A stretch of 64,000 nt of DNA. Source: Chryseobacterium paludis. GTDB taxonomy: Bacteria > Bacteroidota > Bacteroidia > Flavobacteriales > Weeksellaceae. Positions 1-7,957 of the stretch are shown piece after piece. The position numbers and the translations under genes are program-made. The notes beneath the pieces are model-generated. The model was given only the letters and a program-made list of their open reading frames with translations. It had not been told where the DNA came from and did no database searches. Location: the NCBI RefSeq assembly GCF_025403485.1, contig NZ_CP099966.1, forward strand, positions 2,728,001 to 2,792,000, given 5' to 3'. Each line of letters starts with the position of its first letter. Position 1 is the first letter of the stretch.

Positions 1-584
1 CCCGCAGTTATTCCAGAATTTATTGTTACTCCCCAAGTACCGTCATCTTTACCTTTACCACTTTTTGTAACGATCAAGATAACACCATCACTACCTCTTT
101 CTCCATATAATGCAGATGCGGCGGCTCCTTTCAGAACGTTTACAGACTCAATATCTTCCTGATTAATATCGGAGAGAAAGTTTCCGTAATCGAATATTGA
201 TCCTGCAACCGTGTTATTGTTCACTGGAGAACCATCTATTACGATAAGTGGAGAACCTCCGGATAGAGATTTGTAACCTCTAATTAAAAGGTTAGCTGAT
301 CCGCCAAAGTTATTGTTTGTATTAACCTGTAACCCGGCTACCTTACCTGAAAGAAGTGATGCTACGTTTCCGGTGTTTGTCGTTCCACCAGTTAACGCCT
401 CGGCCTTTATTTCTTCAGAGGCATAACCAAGAGATTTCTTATCTCTTTTAATTCCAAGGGCAGTCACTACGACTCCTTCGATGTCTTGTGTTCTTACTGT
501 ATCTGTCTTCTTTTGTTGTGCATTGGTGAGTGCAAACGATGAGGACAACACAAGTATAAGTACACTTGCTGTTATTTTCTTCAT
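1..584 (-). CDS. SusC/RagA-family TonB-linked outer-membrane protein, 5' part only
   Basis: This is the first 194 codons of a large outer-membrane receptor; the rest lies beyond the left edge. It starts MKKITASVLILVLSSS, a signal peptide ending near residue 22. The typical SusC segment VVVTALGIKRDKKSLGYA follows, and then a TonB plug domain with GKVAGLQV, RGYKSLSGG, IDGSPV and a GAAASALYGERGSDGVI stretch. The carboxypeptidase-like N-terminal domain found in many SusC proteins is absent, so the plug comes almost directly after the signal. By family, it would import a substrate captured by a partner SusD lipoprotein, which should lie outside the window. A promoter box shared with the next two SusC genes sits about 20 bases upstream. 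The family is clear; the substrate cannot be told. Confidence 0.93.
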   Translation of the reverse strand, partial: MKKITASVLILVLSSSFALTNAQQKKTDTVRTQDIEGVVVTALGIKRDKKSLGYASEEIKAEALTGGTTNTGNVASLLSGKVAGLQVNTNNNFGGSANLLIRGYKSLSGGSPLIVIDGSPVNNNTVAGSIFDYGNFLSDINQEDIESVNVLKGAAASALYGERGSDGVILIVTKSGKGKDDGTWGVTINSGITA

Positions 585-604
585 ATCAAATTATTTAAGC
601 TTTA

Positions 605-635
605 CAAATTTGTAAAACTTTCTTAAGAACACAAA
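605..635 (-). promoter_or_regulatory. Promoter box ahead of partial susC
   Basis: Read on the minus strand, TTTG is followed by 17 bases and then TACAAATTTG. The spacer ends TTAAGAAAGTTT, and the box lies about 20 bases before the start codon. The same arrangement precedes both other susC genes. It resembles the Bacteroidota -33/-7 promoter, but with two extra bases inside the -7 element, or one mismatch if it is read as CAAATTTG. TACAAATTTGTA is also a perfect 12-base palindrome. Confidence 0.6.
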
Positions 636-1023
636 AGAAAATTATAAAAAATTAACAATTGTTCAAAAATCATCAACATAATCATCAATTAAGTTAATAA
701 TTTCTGTTAAACATTGAAGATTTAACAAAAACTAAAACTCTAATAAGTGATTTAATTGTAAAAAATAGACCAGTCTATAAAAACGACATACTATATCATA
801 CAGTAGTGATATTTAATTATAAAAAGGAGCCTAATAATAGAATTAACAGCTGATTAACAGAATATTAAAAGCAATCCCTTCATTAGATATTACATTCAAT
901 TACTATATTTTCAATCCATTCGTGATCAAATTTACGACCATATACAATGCTATGCATATAATATTTTTATCCTTATTTCTTCTTATTAGTATAAATTATC
1001 AAAAATTAAATATTACTTAAAAC
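636..1023. other. AT-rich intergenic region
   Basis: This is non-coding sequence between the partial susC and the preceding susD terminator. Apart from the susC promoter box at its left edge, I see no gene, RNA or clear repeat. It is rich in A/T runs with scattered short inverted repeats. Confidence 0.5.
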
Positions 1024-1027
1024 AAAA

Positions 1028-1051
1028 AAAACCGCTCTAAAGAGCGGTTTT
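1028..1051 (-). terminator. Rho-independent terminator of the susCD operon
   Basis: An 11-bp stem (AAAACCGCTCT pairing with AGAGCGGTTTT) has a minimal loop. It is followed on the minus strand by a U-rich tract. It lies about 25 bases after the SusD stop codon. Confidence 0.8.
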
Positions 1052-1076
1052 AAATATATTAAAATGAATGATCAAA

Positions 1077-2699
1077 TTAATTTCTTGCCCAGAATGGCGT
1101 GTACTGATTTTTGCTAAATACATCAGAATTACTTATTCCTGGAACATTGCTAGCATTACCAATATATTCTGAAAGAGGATAAATCAGTCTGTTAGGTTTT
1201 GGATTTGAAGAAACAGTTGCTAGAGGAGTTACAGGGAAACCTGTTCTAGTATAATCAAAGAAAGATTGCTCAGGATTAACACCTGTTAAAGCGATCCACT
1301 TCTGTGTCATAATAGCATCTAATTTATTCGCATCAGTTCCAGTCCAACCCAACCCCGGTCTTGCTGCTATTGCTGTTAAATAGAGTCCAGGTATGTCAAT
1401 AGGTGTAGCTGGAGGAACGGGAACAGTATGATCAATCGCATCAAAGAATTCAAAAGAAGCTCTTATTCCTGCTTTAAAATTTCCTTCAGCATCTCCTCCA
1501 AAGATTCCAGGATATCTTAAAGCAGCTTCCGCTTGTAAAAATTTCGACTCTGCTCTGGTCATGATACAACCAGACTTAGCAGAAGCTTTAGCTGTATAAT
1601 CAGCACCAGTATTCTCAGGTGTCCCTTTTCCTATAGTGATTCCATAAGTAAATCTCGAAACAGCAGTTGGAACACCCGGCTGACCTGGTAAATTCCCCTG
1701 TCTAATACCTTGAACTTTTCCACCTGGAAGAGTAAACATTCTTCCTCTTCTACCATCAACTATACCGTTAAATTTCTGATAAACTGGACGGGTATCTCCC
1801 TCCATATTTCCATTTAATACAAGTGCTTCATGCTCAGAAGCAACATTAATGGAGAAATTTGCAGCATTATTACCTGAACTAGTTCTTACATAGAAATTAG
1901 TGAACGGATTTTGTTGCGCATCATTTGCTGCTGAATATCCTGGGTTCTCCAATACATCTTGATCAATAAACTGCGCACCACTTAATGATGCTAATTTTTG
2001 ATCTCTGTAAGTCGCCATAGCACCTGTTACATTCGACATTCTTAACAAATATCTTAGCTTTAATGTATTAGCAAAAGCTTTCCACTTAGTTTTATCTCCT
2101 TTAAAAACGATATCAGCCGTTGGAGTATCTCCTGTATTAGAATTTAATAGAGCAATTGCACTTTCTAAATCAGCAATAGAAGCTTTATAGATATCTTCAC
2201 CTTTATCATATTTAGGTGTTAAATTATCCTGTCCTTTCCAAGCTTCAGAATATGGCATATCACCATACAAATCTGTTAATATCTGTACATAATTCGCCTT
2301 CATAATCATTGCCATCGCCTTATGCTGGGTATATTTCTTAGTAGGATCATTAAATACGATTATCTGTTGAAAATTGGCAATCCCTCTGAAAATACTATCC
2401 CAAACATCATTGTAAAATGTATTGGAAACGTTAGGCTTATAATCATCAATAAATGGAGCACCGTATACCAATGAGTTTCCTGCAGTTGAATTCATTGCAA
2501 CGCTGGCAAATCTGTTTAATGTCTGAGACTGCTTTGCATATGTTAATGTAATACCAACAGGCAATAATTCATTTGGAGTAACTTTATCAATCCCAATGTT
2601 ATTTGGATCTTCATTTACATCAAGATATCGATTACAAGATACCGAAGCAAACAACATTGATAAAGATAAAACCGCTGTTGTTAATTTTATATTTTTCAT
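1077..2699 (-). CDS. SusD/RagB-family nutrient-binding lipoprotein
   Basis: This is a 540-residue surface lipoprotein that partners with the SusC gene 14 bases upstream. The N-terminus is a lipoprotein signal peptide ending in ASVSC at residue 22. RYLDVNEDPNN follows, typical of the SusD-like group found with peptide- or glycan-uptake SusC proteins. The middle is rich in helical repeat-like segments (for example HKAMAMIMKANYVQILTDLYGD), as expected for the TPR-like SusD scaffold. The C-terminus has the family ending NQYTPFWARN. By family, it caps the SusC barrel and delivers an oligomeric substrate to it. The second susD in the window is clearly related, including the QYxPFW ending. There is no glycoside hydrolase or peptidase next to the pair to indicate a substrate. 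Confidence 0.93.
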   Translation of the reverse strand: MKNIKLTTAVLSLSMLFASVSCNRYLDVNEDPNNIGIDKVTPNELLPVGITLTYAKQSQTLNRFASVAMNSTAGNSLVYGAPFIDDYKPNVSNTFYNDVWDSIFRGIANFQQIIVFNDPTKKYTQHKAMAMIMKANYVQILTDLYGDMPYSEAWKGQDNLTPKYDKGEDIYKASIADLESAIALLNSNTGDTPTADIVFKGDKTKWKAFANTLKLRYLLRMSNVTGAMATYRDQKLASLSGAQFIDQDVLENPGYSAANDAQQNPFTNFYVRTSSGNNAANFSINVASEHEALVLNGNMEGDTRPVYQKFNGIVDGRRGRMFTLPGGKVQGIRQGNLPGQPGVPTAVSRFTYGITIGKGTPENTGADYTAKASAKSGCIMTRAESKFLQAEAALRYPGIFGGDAEGNFKAGIRASFEFFDAIDHTVPVPPATPIDIPGLYLTAIAARPGLGWTGTDANKLDAIMTQKWIALTGVNPEQSFFDYTRTGFPVTPLATVSSNPKPNRLIYPLSEYIGNASNVPGISNSDVFSKNQYTPFWARN

Positions 2700-2713
2700 A
2701 ATTTTATTAAAGT

Positions 2714-5700
2714 TTAGAATGTAGCTTTTAAGTTAATACCAAAAGATCTTTGAGAAGGATATTGGCCTGCGATCGCAATACCAGCACCATTACCATTAGT
2801 GTAAGAGGTTTCAGGATCAGCATAGTTTCTGTTTTCTTTTGAATAGACAAAGAATGGATTTCTCGCAAACAATCCTACTGTAAAACCAGTAACAAAGGTT
2901 GACGATAAAACAGATTTTGGAATATCATAAGATAATGCAATTTCTCTTACCTTAAAGGCTGTAGCATCTAATACCATTGGTTCTCCTAATCTTTGTAGAG
3001 ATTGAGAACTGAAATATCCTGCAACACCATCATAATCTGCAGTTCCTCCTACTGGAGTAACGTTGGCAACAGATTGACCATTCACTATTTGAACTGAATT
3101 AGGAATCACATACCCTTGGCTTCTGTCAAAACCAGCAGTATCTTCTGTCATCCCGGCAAATGTAAGAATACTCTTACCTAATGATGCAAATTTACCTCCT
3201 TTACGGTAATCCATAGTACCGGAAAGTGTAAAGCTCTTATATCTGATAGAAGTATTCAAACCAAGTGTATAATCTGGAGTCACTCTACCCATACTAGTTA
3301 AAGTAGTACTTTGCAATGGAACACCATCTGCGCCTACAATAATTCTTCCCTGATCATCTCTTTGGAATGTTGTGGCTTTAATAACCTGTGCATCAGATCC
3401 CTTTATTGCAAAAACACCAAGTCCAACCGTTTGATAAGGAACAGCAAGTGCTACTTCATCAAGTCCATTTGGTAAATCTATTACAGTAGTTCTGGATTTC
3501 GCGAAAGAAGCTCTTAAATTCCAAGTGAAGTCTTGAGTTTTGAATGGTGTAATACCCAAATCTATCTCCAAACCTTTCATTCTGGTTTTCCCAAAATTAT
3601 CCTTCAAGGTATTAAGTCCTGAAGTATTTGAAACATTCGCATTCGTAATCAAATCTTTTGTATCAGACTGATAAATTGATCCTTCTAAAGTAATACGATC
3701 ATTGAAGAAACCCAACTGAACGTTTAAGTCAACAGTAGATATAAATTCTGGTTTAATAGCTCTGTTTGTTTGTGCAGCATTTACCGCATAACCTGGTAAT
3801 CCTGAAAAAGGATAGCCAGGAGGAATAATACCAACATTTGTAGTATTATAAGGCAATACCGCTGATGTATTCCCAACTCTTGTGAAACTTGGTGCAATCT
3901 TGATATAACTAATCACATCGTTTTTCAATCCTTCAAATGCTTTTGTAGGAACAAATGAAAGACCTACAGAGTAATAAGGGTATGTTTTATTATGAAGCTC
4001 TCCATTATAGAATGTAGATAAAACAGAACTTTGTTCAATTCTAAACGTAGAGTTTAAGAATAAATAGTCTTTGTATGATAAATCTAAATTGGCAAAACCA
4101 GCAACAACTCTTTGTCTTGTTGTACTATTATCAAAAGCGATATTATCTAATGCAGCTGCTCCATTTAAATTTCCAGGCTGAATAGGACTGTTAACATTAC
4201 GAATATCATACCATCCCGGAACAATTAAATTGGTTCCTCCCATTGCTCTTGAAGTTCTGTAGCTATCCTGGATGTTATTACCAATGTTTAATTTCAAATT
4301 AATGTCATTGGTTAGATCATAGTTAAAATTCAACATGATATCTCCGTAATAGCTTCTAGTGCTTACTGTACGACTGATATAATAGGAATCATAATTAGCA
4401 TTTTGCGTATAATCCTGTAAATTCCCTCCGTCAAATGCTAGCCCGGCATTATATATCTGAGTTGCTTTAAAACCATCATCATGGTTGTCTGATCTCGAAT
4501 TATTTAAATATACGTTACCTGTATATGTTAAATTGATATTCTTGTTAAAATCATATTGTAATGACAAGATTCCAGACAAATAATCATTAATAGTATTCTG
4601 TCTGGTATGCTCAATCTGATAATAAGGGTTTTTAGTAAATGCAGATAAACCACCTTCGATACCAGAGTTTCTATACTTTCTGATATCGTTCATTGTAGGC
4701 ATTTGCAGGATATCGTTGTATAGCTCAGAATCAGATTGGTTTGTTATTTTGCTAATGTAATTAACAGTTCCGTCAATTCTTAATTTATCTAATTTTTTAC
4801 CAGCCTTCAATAAAAAGCTATTTTGTCTTAATTTATCACCTTCAACAACGAAATCATTCTCTAATCTGTTGATTGATAGCATGGCATAAGAATCGGCCCC
4901 ACCAGAATTGATAGTAATACCGTTCTGTAAGATTACTCCATTTTTGAAAAATTTAGAAAAATGATCTTTTACAGGAGCAAACTTTTCATAGATAAATTGA
5001 TTGTTTGCCTGTGGAAGTCCTGAAGGAACCATTTGTCCTCCAATATCTGGATTGTTATAAGCTGGACCCCAAGACATATTTTCGAAAGGTACATAAGTTG
5101 CTCCATTATAATCTGGATCACCAGCACTAAAAGCTGGCTCATGAGGATAACCTTTCCCATATTGCTGTTGTACTATTGGGAACTTGAAAGCTTGATTCAT
5201 TTGTATTGAAGAGGTAAGAGTAAATGACATTTTCTCTCCTTTAGATCCTCTTTTAGTGGTTACAATAATAACCCCGTTTACCCCTTGTTGTCCATAAAGT
5301 GCTGCTCCTTGTAAACCTTTAATAACGTTTACATTTTCAATCACTTCAGGAGGTAGTTGAGCTAAAACAGTAGCACTAGAAATTACATTATCAATAACAA
5401 CTAAAGCCTGGTTATCACCAGAAATTGATTTATTCCCTCTAATTACAATTCTACTTGTAGCTCCTACACTATTGTCAGTCTGAGTAATCTGTAAACCAGA
5501 TACTTTTCCTGTTAAAGCTTGTACAGCATTTGGAGCTGAAGCCTGGTTTAATTCTTTTGTACCAACTACTTGTTGCGCATTTGTTACTGCATCAGCTTTT
5601 TTCTTAATACCAAGAGCCCCTGTAACAACGACTTCTTCGATATTCTGTGTTCTTACTGTATCACTCTTTCTTTGCTGTGCATTTGCAACAAAAAAAGACG

Positions 5701-5743
5701 AAGACAAAACTACAATTAGAACACTAGTTGTTAATTTCTTCAT
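2714..5743 (-). CDS. SusC/RagA-family TonB-linked outer-membrane transporter
   Basis: This is a 1009-residue receptor. I chose the start at MKKLTTSVLIVVLSSS because upstream in-frame codons would be translated from the promoter box. The signal peptide ends near VANAQ. A plug domain follows (VVVTGALGIKKK, ALTGKVSGLQI, RGNKSISGDNQALVVID, GLQGAALYGQQGVNGVIIVTTKRG), then a long beta-barrel ending in the aromatic SFGINLKATF. As in the other two SusC proteins here, the N-terminal carboxypeptidase-like domain is missing. It forms an operon with the susD that starts 14 bases after its stop. The substrate is unknown. Confidence 0.94.
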   Translation of the reverse strand: MKKLTTSVLIVVLSSSFFVANAQQRKSDTVRTQNIEEVVVTGALGIKKKADAVTNAQQVVGTKELNQASAPNAVQALTGKVSGLQITQTDNSVGATSRIVIRGNKSISGDNQALVVIDNVISSATVLAQLPPEVIENVNVIKGLQGAALYGQQGVNGVIIVTTKRGSKGEKMSFTLTSSIQMNQAFKFPIVQQQYGKGYPHEPAFSAGDPDYNGATYVPFENMSWGPAYNNPDIGGQMVPSGLPQANNQFIYEKFAPVKDHFSKFFKNGVILQNGITINSGGADSYAMLSINRLENDFVVEGDKLRQNSFLLKAGKKLDKLRIDGTVNYISKITNQSDSELYNDILQMPTMNDIRKYRNSGIEGGLSAFTKNPYYQIEHTRQNTINDYLSGILSLQYDFNKNINLTYTGNVYLNNSRSDNHDDGFKATQIYNAGLAFDGGNLQDYTQNANYDSYYISRTVSTRSYYGDIMLNFNYDLTNDINLKLNIGNNIQDSYRTSRAMGGTNLIVPGWYDIRNVNSPIQPGNLNGAAALDNIAFDNSTTRQRVVAGFANLDLSYKDYLFLNSTFRIEQSSVLSTFYNGELHNKTYPYYSVGLSFVPTKAFEGLKNDVISYIKIAPSFTRVGNTSAVLPYNTTNVGIIPPGYPFSGLPGYAVNAAQTNRAIKPEFISTVDLNVQLGFFNDRITLEGSIYQSDTKDLITNANVSNTSGLNTLKDNFGKTRMKGLEIDLGITPFKTQDFTWNLRASFAKSRTTVIDLPNGLDEVALAVPYQTVGLGVFAIKGSDAQVIKATTFQRDDQGRIIVGADGVPLQSTTLTSMGRVTPDYTLGLNTSIRYKSFTLSGTMDYRKGGKFASLGKSILTFAGMTEDTAGFDRSQGYVIPNSVQIVNGQSVANVTPVGGTADYDGVAGYFSSQSLQRLGEPMVLDATAFKVREIALSYDIPKSVLSSTFVTGFTVGLFARNPFFVYSKENRNYADPETSYTNGNGAGIAIAGQYPSQRSFGINLKATF

Positions 5744-5772
5744 ATTTAAATTGATTATTTTTTTTATTATTG

Positions 5773-5803
5773 CAAATTTGTAAAACTTTCTTAACAATAC
5801 AAA
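5773..5803 (-). promoter_or_regulatory. Promoter box ahead of susC (second copy)
   Basis: On the minus strand, TTTG, 17 bases and TACAAATTTG, with the same TTAAGAAAGTTT spacer end as the box at 605-635. It sits about 30 bases before the MKKLTTSV start. Upstream of it, TTGTTAATTTTTTA is also shared with the first copy. Confidence 0.62.
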
Positions 5804-6248
5804 AGAAAATCGTAAAAAATTAACAACTTTTTAATAATCGACAAAATTAAATATTAAAATTTAACACAATTAGTTAAATATAAGGATTTTAACAAAAATT
5901 CATAAAAAAAAAGAAGGTTTAATTAAATTAAAAATACATTTGAGAAAAATTACAAAGCCGTTATATTAATGGAGATAATTTGATTAAAAAAAAACAAATT
6001 AAACACTGATTAACAGTAGATTACGATTAAAAGCCATATCACATTGTATTATTCACCACTAGTTGTATTAAATTGTTTTTAAATTTAACAAATAAAAACA
6101 ACCATCAATTAAGCACTTTTCATCGAAAATTTTTCTTAAAATAAGCACAAATTGTAAAAAAAATGCCAAAATTTAAAATATATGATTCAGATTTGAATTA
6201 CAAAATCATCATTAAAAAAAATCACCACATTTCGAGTGATATGAAATA
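5804..6248. other. AT-rich intergenic region
   Basis: This is non-coding sequence between the second susC promoter and the end of the next susD gene. It is very AT-rich with many A-tracts. I see no coding frame or RNA in it. Confidence 0.5.
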
Positions 6249-6280
6249 AGATGTGACCAGAATTTCTTCCGGTCACATCT
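6249..6280 (-). terminator. Hairpin after the second susD, possible terminator
   Basis: A 10-bp perfect stem (AGATGTGACC with GGTCACATCT) has a 12-base loop. It lies about 40 bases beyond the SusD stop. The U-tract is weak, so it could be an mRNA-stabilising hairpin instead. Confidence 0.5.
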
Positions 6281-6319
6281 GCTATATATAGCATTTGTTA
6301 ATTGAATGTAATTTTTAAA

Positions 6320-7948
6320 TTATTTCATCCAGAATGGTGAATACTGATTAACCGTATACATTTCATCAATTCCCGGATTTGGAACATTTGCCGTATTTGA
6401 AATATATTCAGATTGAGCATACATTAATCTTTTTGGCCTTGACGGATAATAAGATCCTAAAGGCATTGGTAAAACTGGAAATCCTGTTTTATTATAGCTA
6501 ATAAATGTTTCAGTAGGATTAATATTCGTCAGAGCAACCCATTTTTGATATTGAATAGCCTGAATTTTATTAGGAGAAGCTGCCCATCCCATTCCTGGCT
6601 TAGTAGAAATAGCTGCCAAATAATTATTAGTAGCTGTTGGACTAGCACCAAAAGTAAGAAAAGATTGAGTAACACCATCATTAAATGAAGTCTGAGCATT
6701 AAATGCCATTGTCGTAGGATAAACAGTCGCTGCTTCAGCCTGTAAAAACCTAACCTCAGCAAGAGTTAAAACCAAACCTGGCAATGCTGAACCTCCAGAT
6801 GGAGATGCAAAAGCAGAGAATAAGCCCAAAGTCGCAAAATCGGTTTCAACCTTGGAAGCATCTTTACCCCCACCCTGAGGCTGTCCAACCATTAAATTTG
6901 CATTAGCAGAAGGCCCAGACACTCCCCCAATATAATTAGATGCCTGTCCAACTCCATTATTTAAGAACAATCTTGTAATCCTACCATCAGCAACGCCAGA
7001 AGTCTCGGGTATTTGTCCTTTTAATGCTTTGATAATATGATCAGAAGCAAATGTCAATCTATAATCCGCACTCATATCATTTGAGGCTATATTAATCACA
7101 CCATAAGTTGTATAAAATGGGTTCTGCTGCCCCGTACTAGCACTACTATACCCTGGATTTATCTTAACATCGGCGCTTACAAATTTTGTTACATCTGACG
7201 TTAAAGGTGCTAATGCTTGCAACTCTGTATTTCTCCAGGCGATTACTTCGGGATCTGTACAATTTGAAAGCCTCACCAACATTTTCAACTTCACCGTGTT
7301 TGCCATCTGAGCCCACTTACTCATATCAGCAGATGCAGCCGCAAATATAGGATCCTCAACAGGCAACAAAGCATAAGTTGCATTTTCAGGTGTTTGCCCC
7401 AATAAAACTAAAGCTTGATTAAGCTCAGCTAACAATCCTTTGTAAACATCTTTACCCTTATCATATTTCGGATGCTTATTAGCTTGACCTTTAAAAGCCT
7501 CAGTATAAGGCACATCATTATACAAATCCACAATCATTTGCATATAATAAGCCTTCATAATCTTAGCAATCGCTACATGATGTGGATATTTAGCTGCATT
7601 AGGACTTTCAATTATCGCCTGATAATTTGAGATTCCTAAATATAAATTATCCCAAATCGTATCATAAAATTGAGAATCAGCTCTCATTCTAAATTCATCT
7701 CCATAAGGTGAAGCATAGAAATAAATATTTCCAGCCCATGCATTCATTATTAAATTCCCAAACCTATTCATAGTTCCTGCTTGGGTTCTAAAAACTACAG
7801 TTTCTGCAGCAGACAATCTATCTTTTGGGGTAAGCTGATTACTGTAAGCATCATTAACATTCTTATTCACATCTAAGAACTCCTCACTACACGAGTTAAA
7901 AAATAACAATGCTGTTATTCCTAAAATTGGTATTAATATCTTTTTCAT
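6320..7948 (-). CDS. SusD/RagB-family nutrient-binding lipoprotein
   Basis: This is a 542-residue lipoprotein. The signal MKKILIPILGITALLFFNSC puts the lipidated cysteine at residue 20 or 21, followed by EEFLDVNKNVND. Internal blocks match the first SusD of the window (KAYYMQMIVDLYNDVPYTEAFKGQ, NPTETFISYNKTGFPVLP, and the NQYSPFWMK ending), so the two pairs probably arose by duplication. It follows its susC partner by only 9 bases. The expected role is surface capture of a substrate handed to the SusC barrel. A glycine/serine-rich loop region around residues 320-360 is longer than in the other copy. Confidence 0.93.
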   Translation of the reverse strand: MKKILIPILGITALLFFNSCSEEFLDVNKNVNDAYSNQLTPKDRLSAAETVVFRTQAGTMNRFGNLIMNAWAGNIYFYASPYGDEFRMRADSQFYDTIWDNLYLGISNYQAIIESPNAAKYPHHVAIAKIMKAYYMQMIVDLYNDVPYTEAFKGQANKHPKYDKGKDVYKGLLAELNQALVLLGQTPENATYALLPVEDPIFAAASADMSKWAQMANTVKLKMLVRLSNCTDPEVIAWRNTELQALAPLTSDVTKFVSADVKINPGYSSASTGQQNPFYTTYGVINIASNDMSADYRLTFASDHIIKALKGQIPETSGVADGRITRLFLNNGVGQASNYIGGVSGPSANANLMVGQPQGGGKDASKVETDFATLGLFSAFASPSGGSALPGLVLTLAEVRFLQAEAATVYPTTMAFNAQTSFNDGVTQSFLTFGASPTATNNYLAAISTKPGMGWAASPNKIQAIQYQKWVALTNINPTETFISYNKTGFPVLPMPLGSYYPSRPKRLMYAQSEYISNTANVPNPGIDEMYTVNQYSPFWMK

Positions 7949-7957
7949 TGTTTTTAT

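Noticed and set aside
5744..5797. Extended N-terminus for the second SusC (and likewise 10958-11017 for the third)
   Set aside because: The extra codons translate the promoter box and destroy a good signal peptide; the starts at MKKLTTSV and MKKFTTSV fit the third copy and each other.
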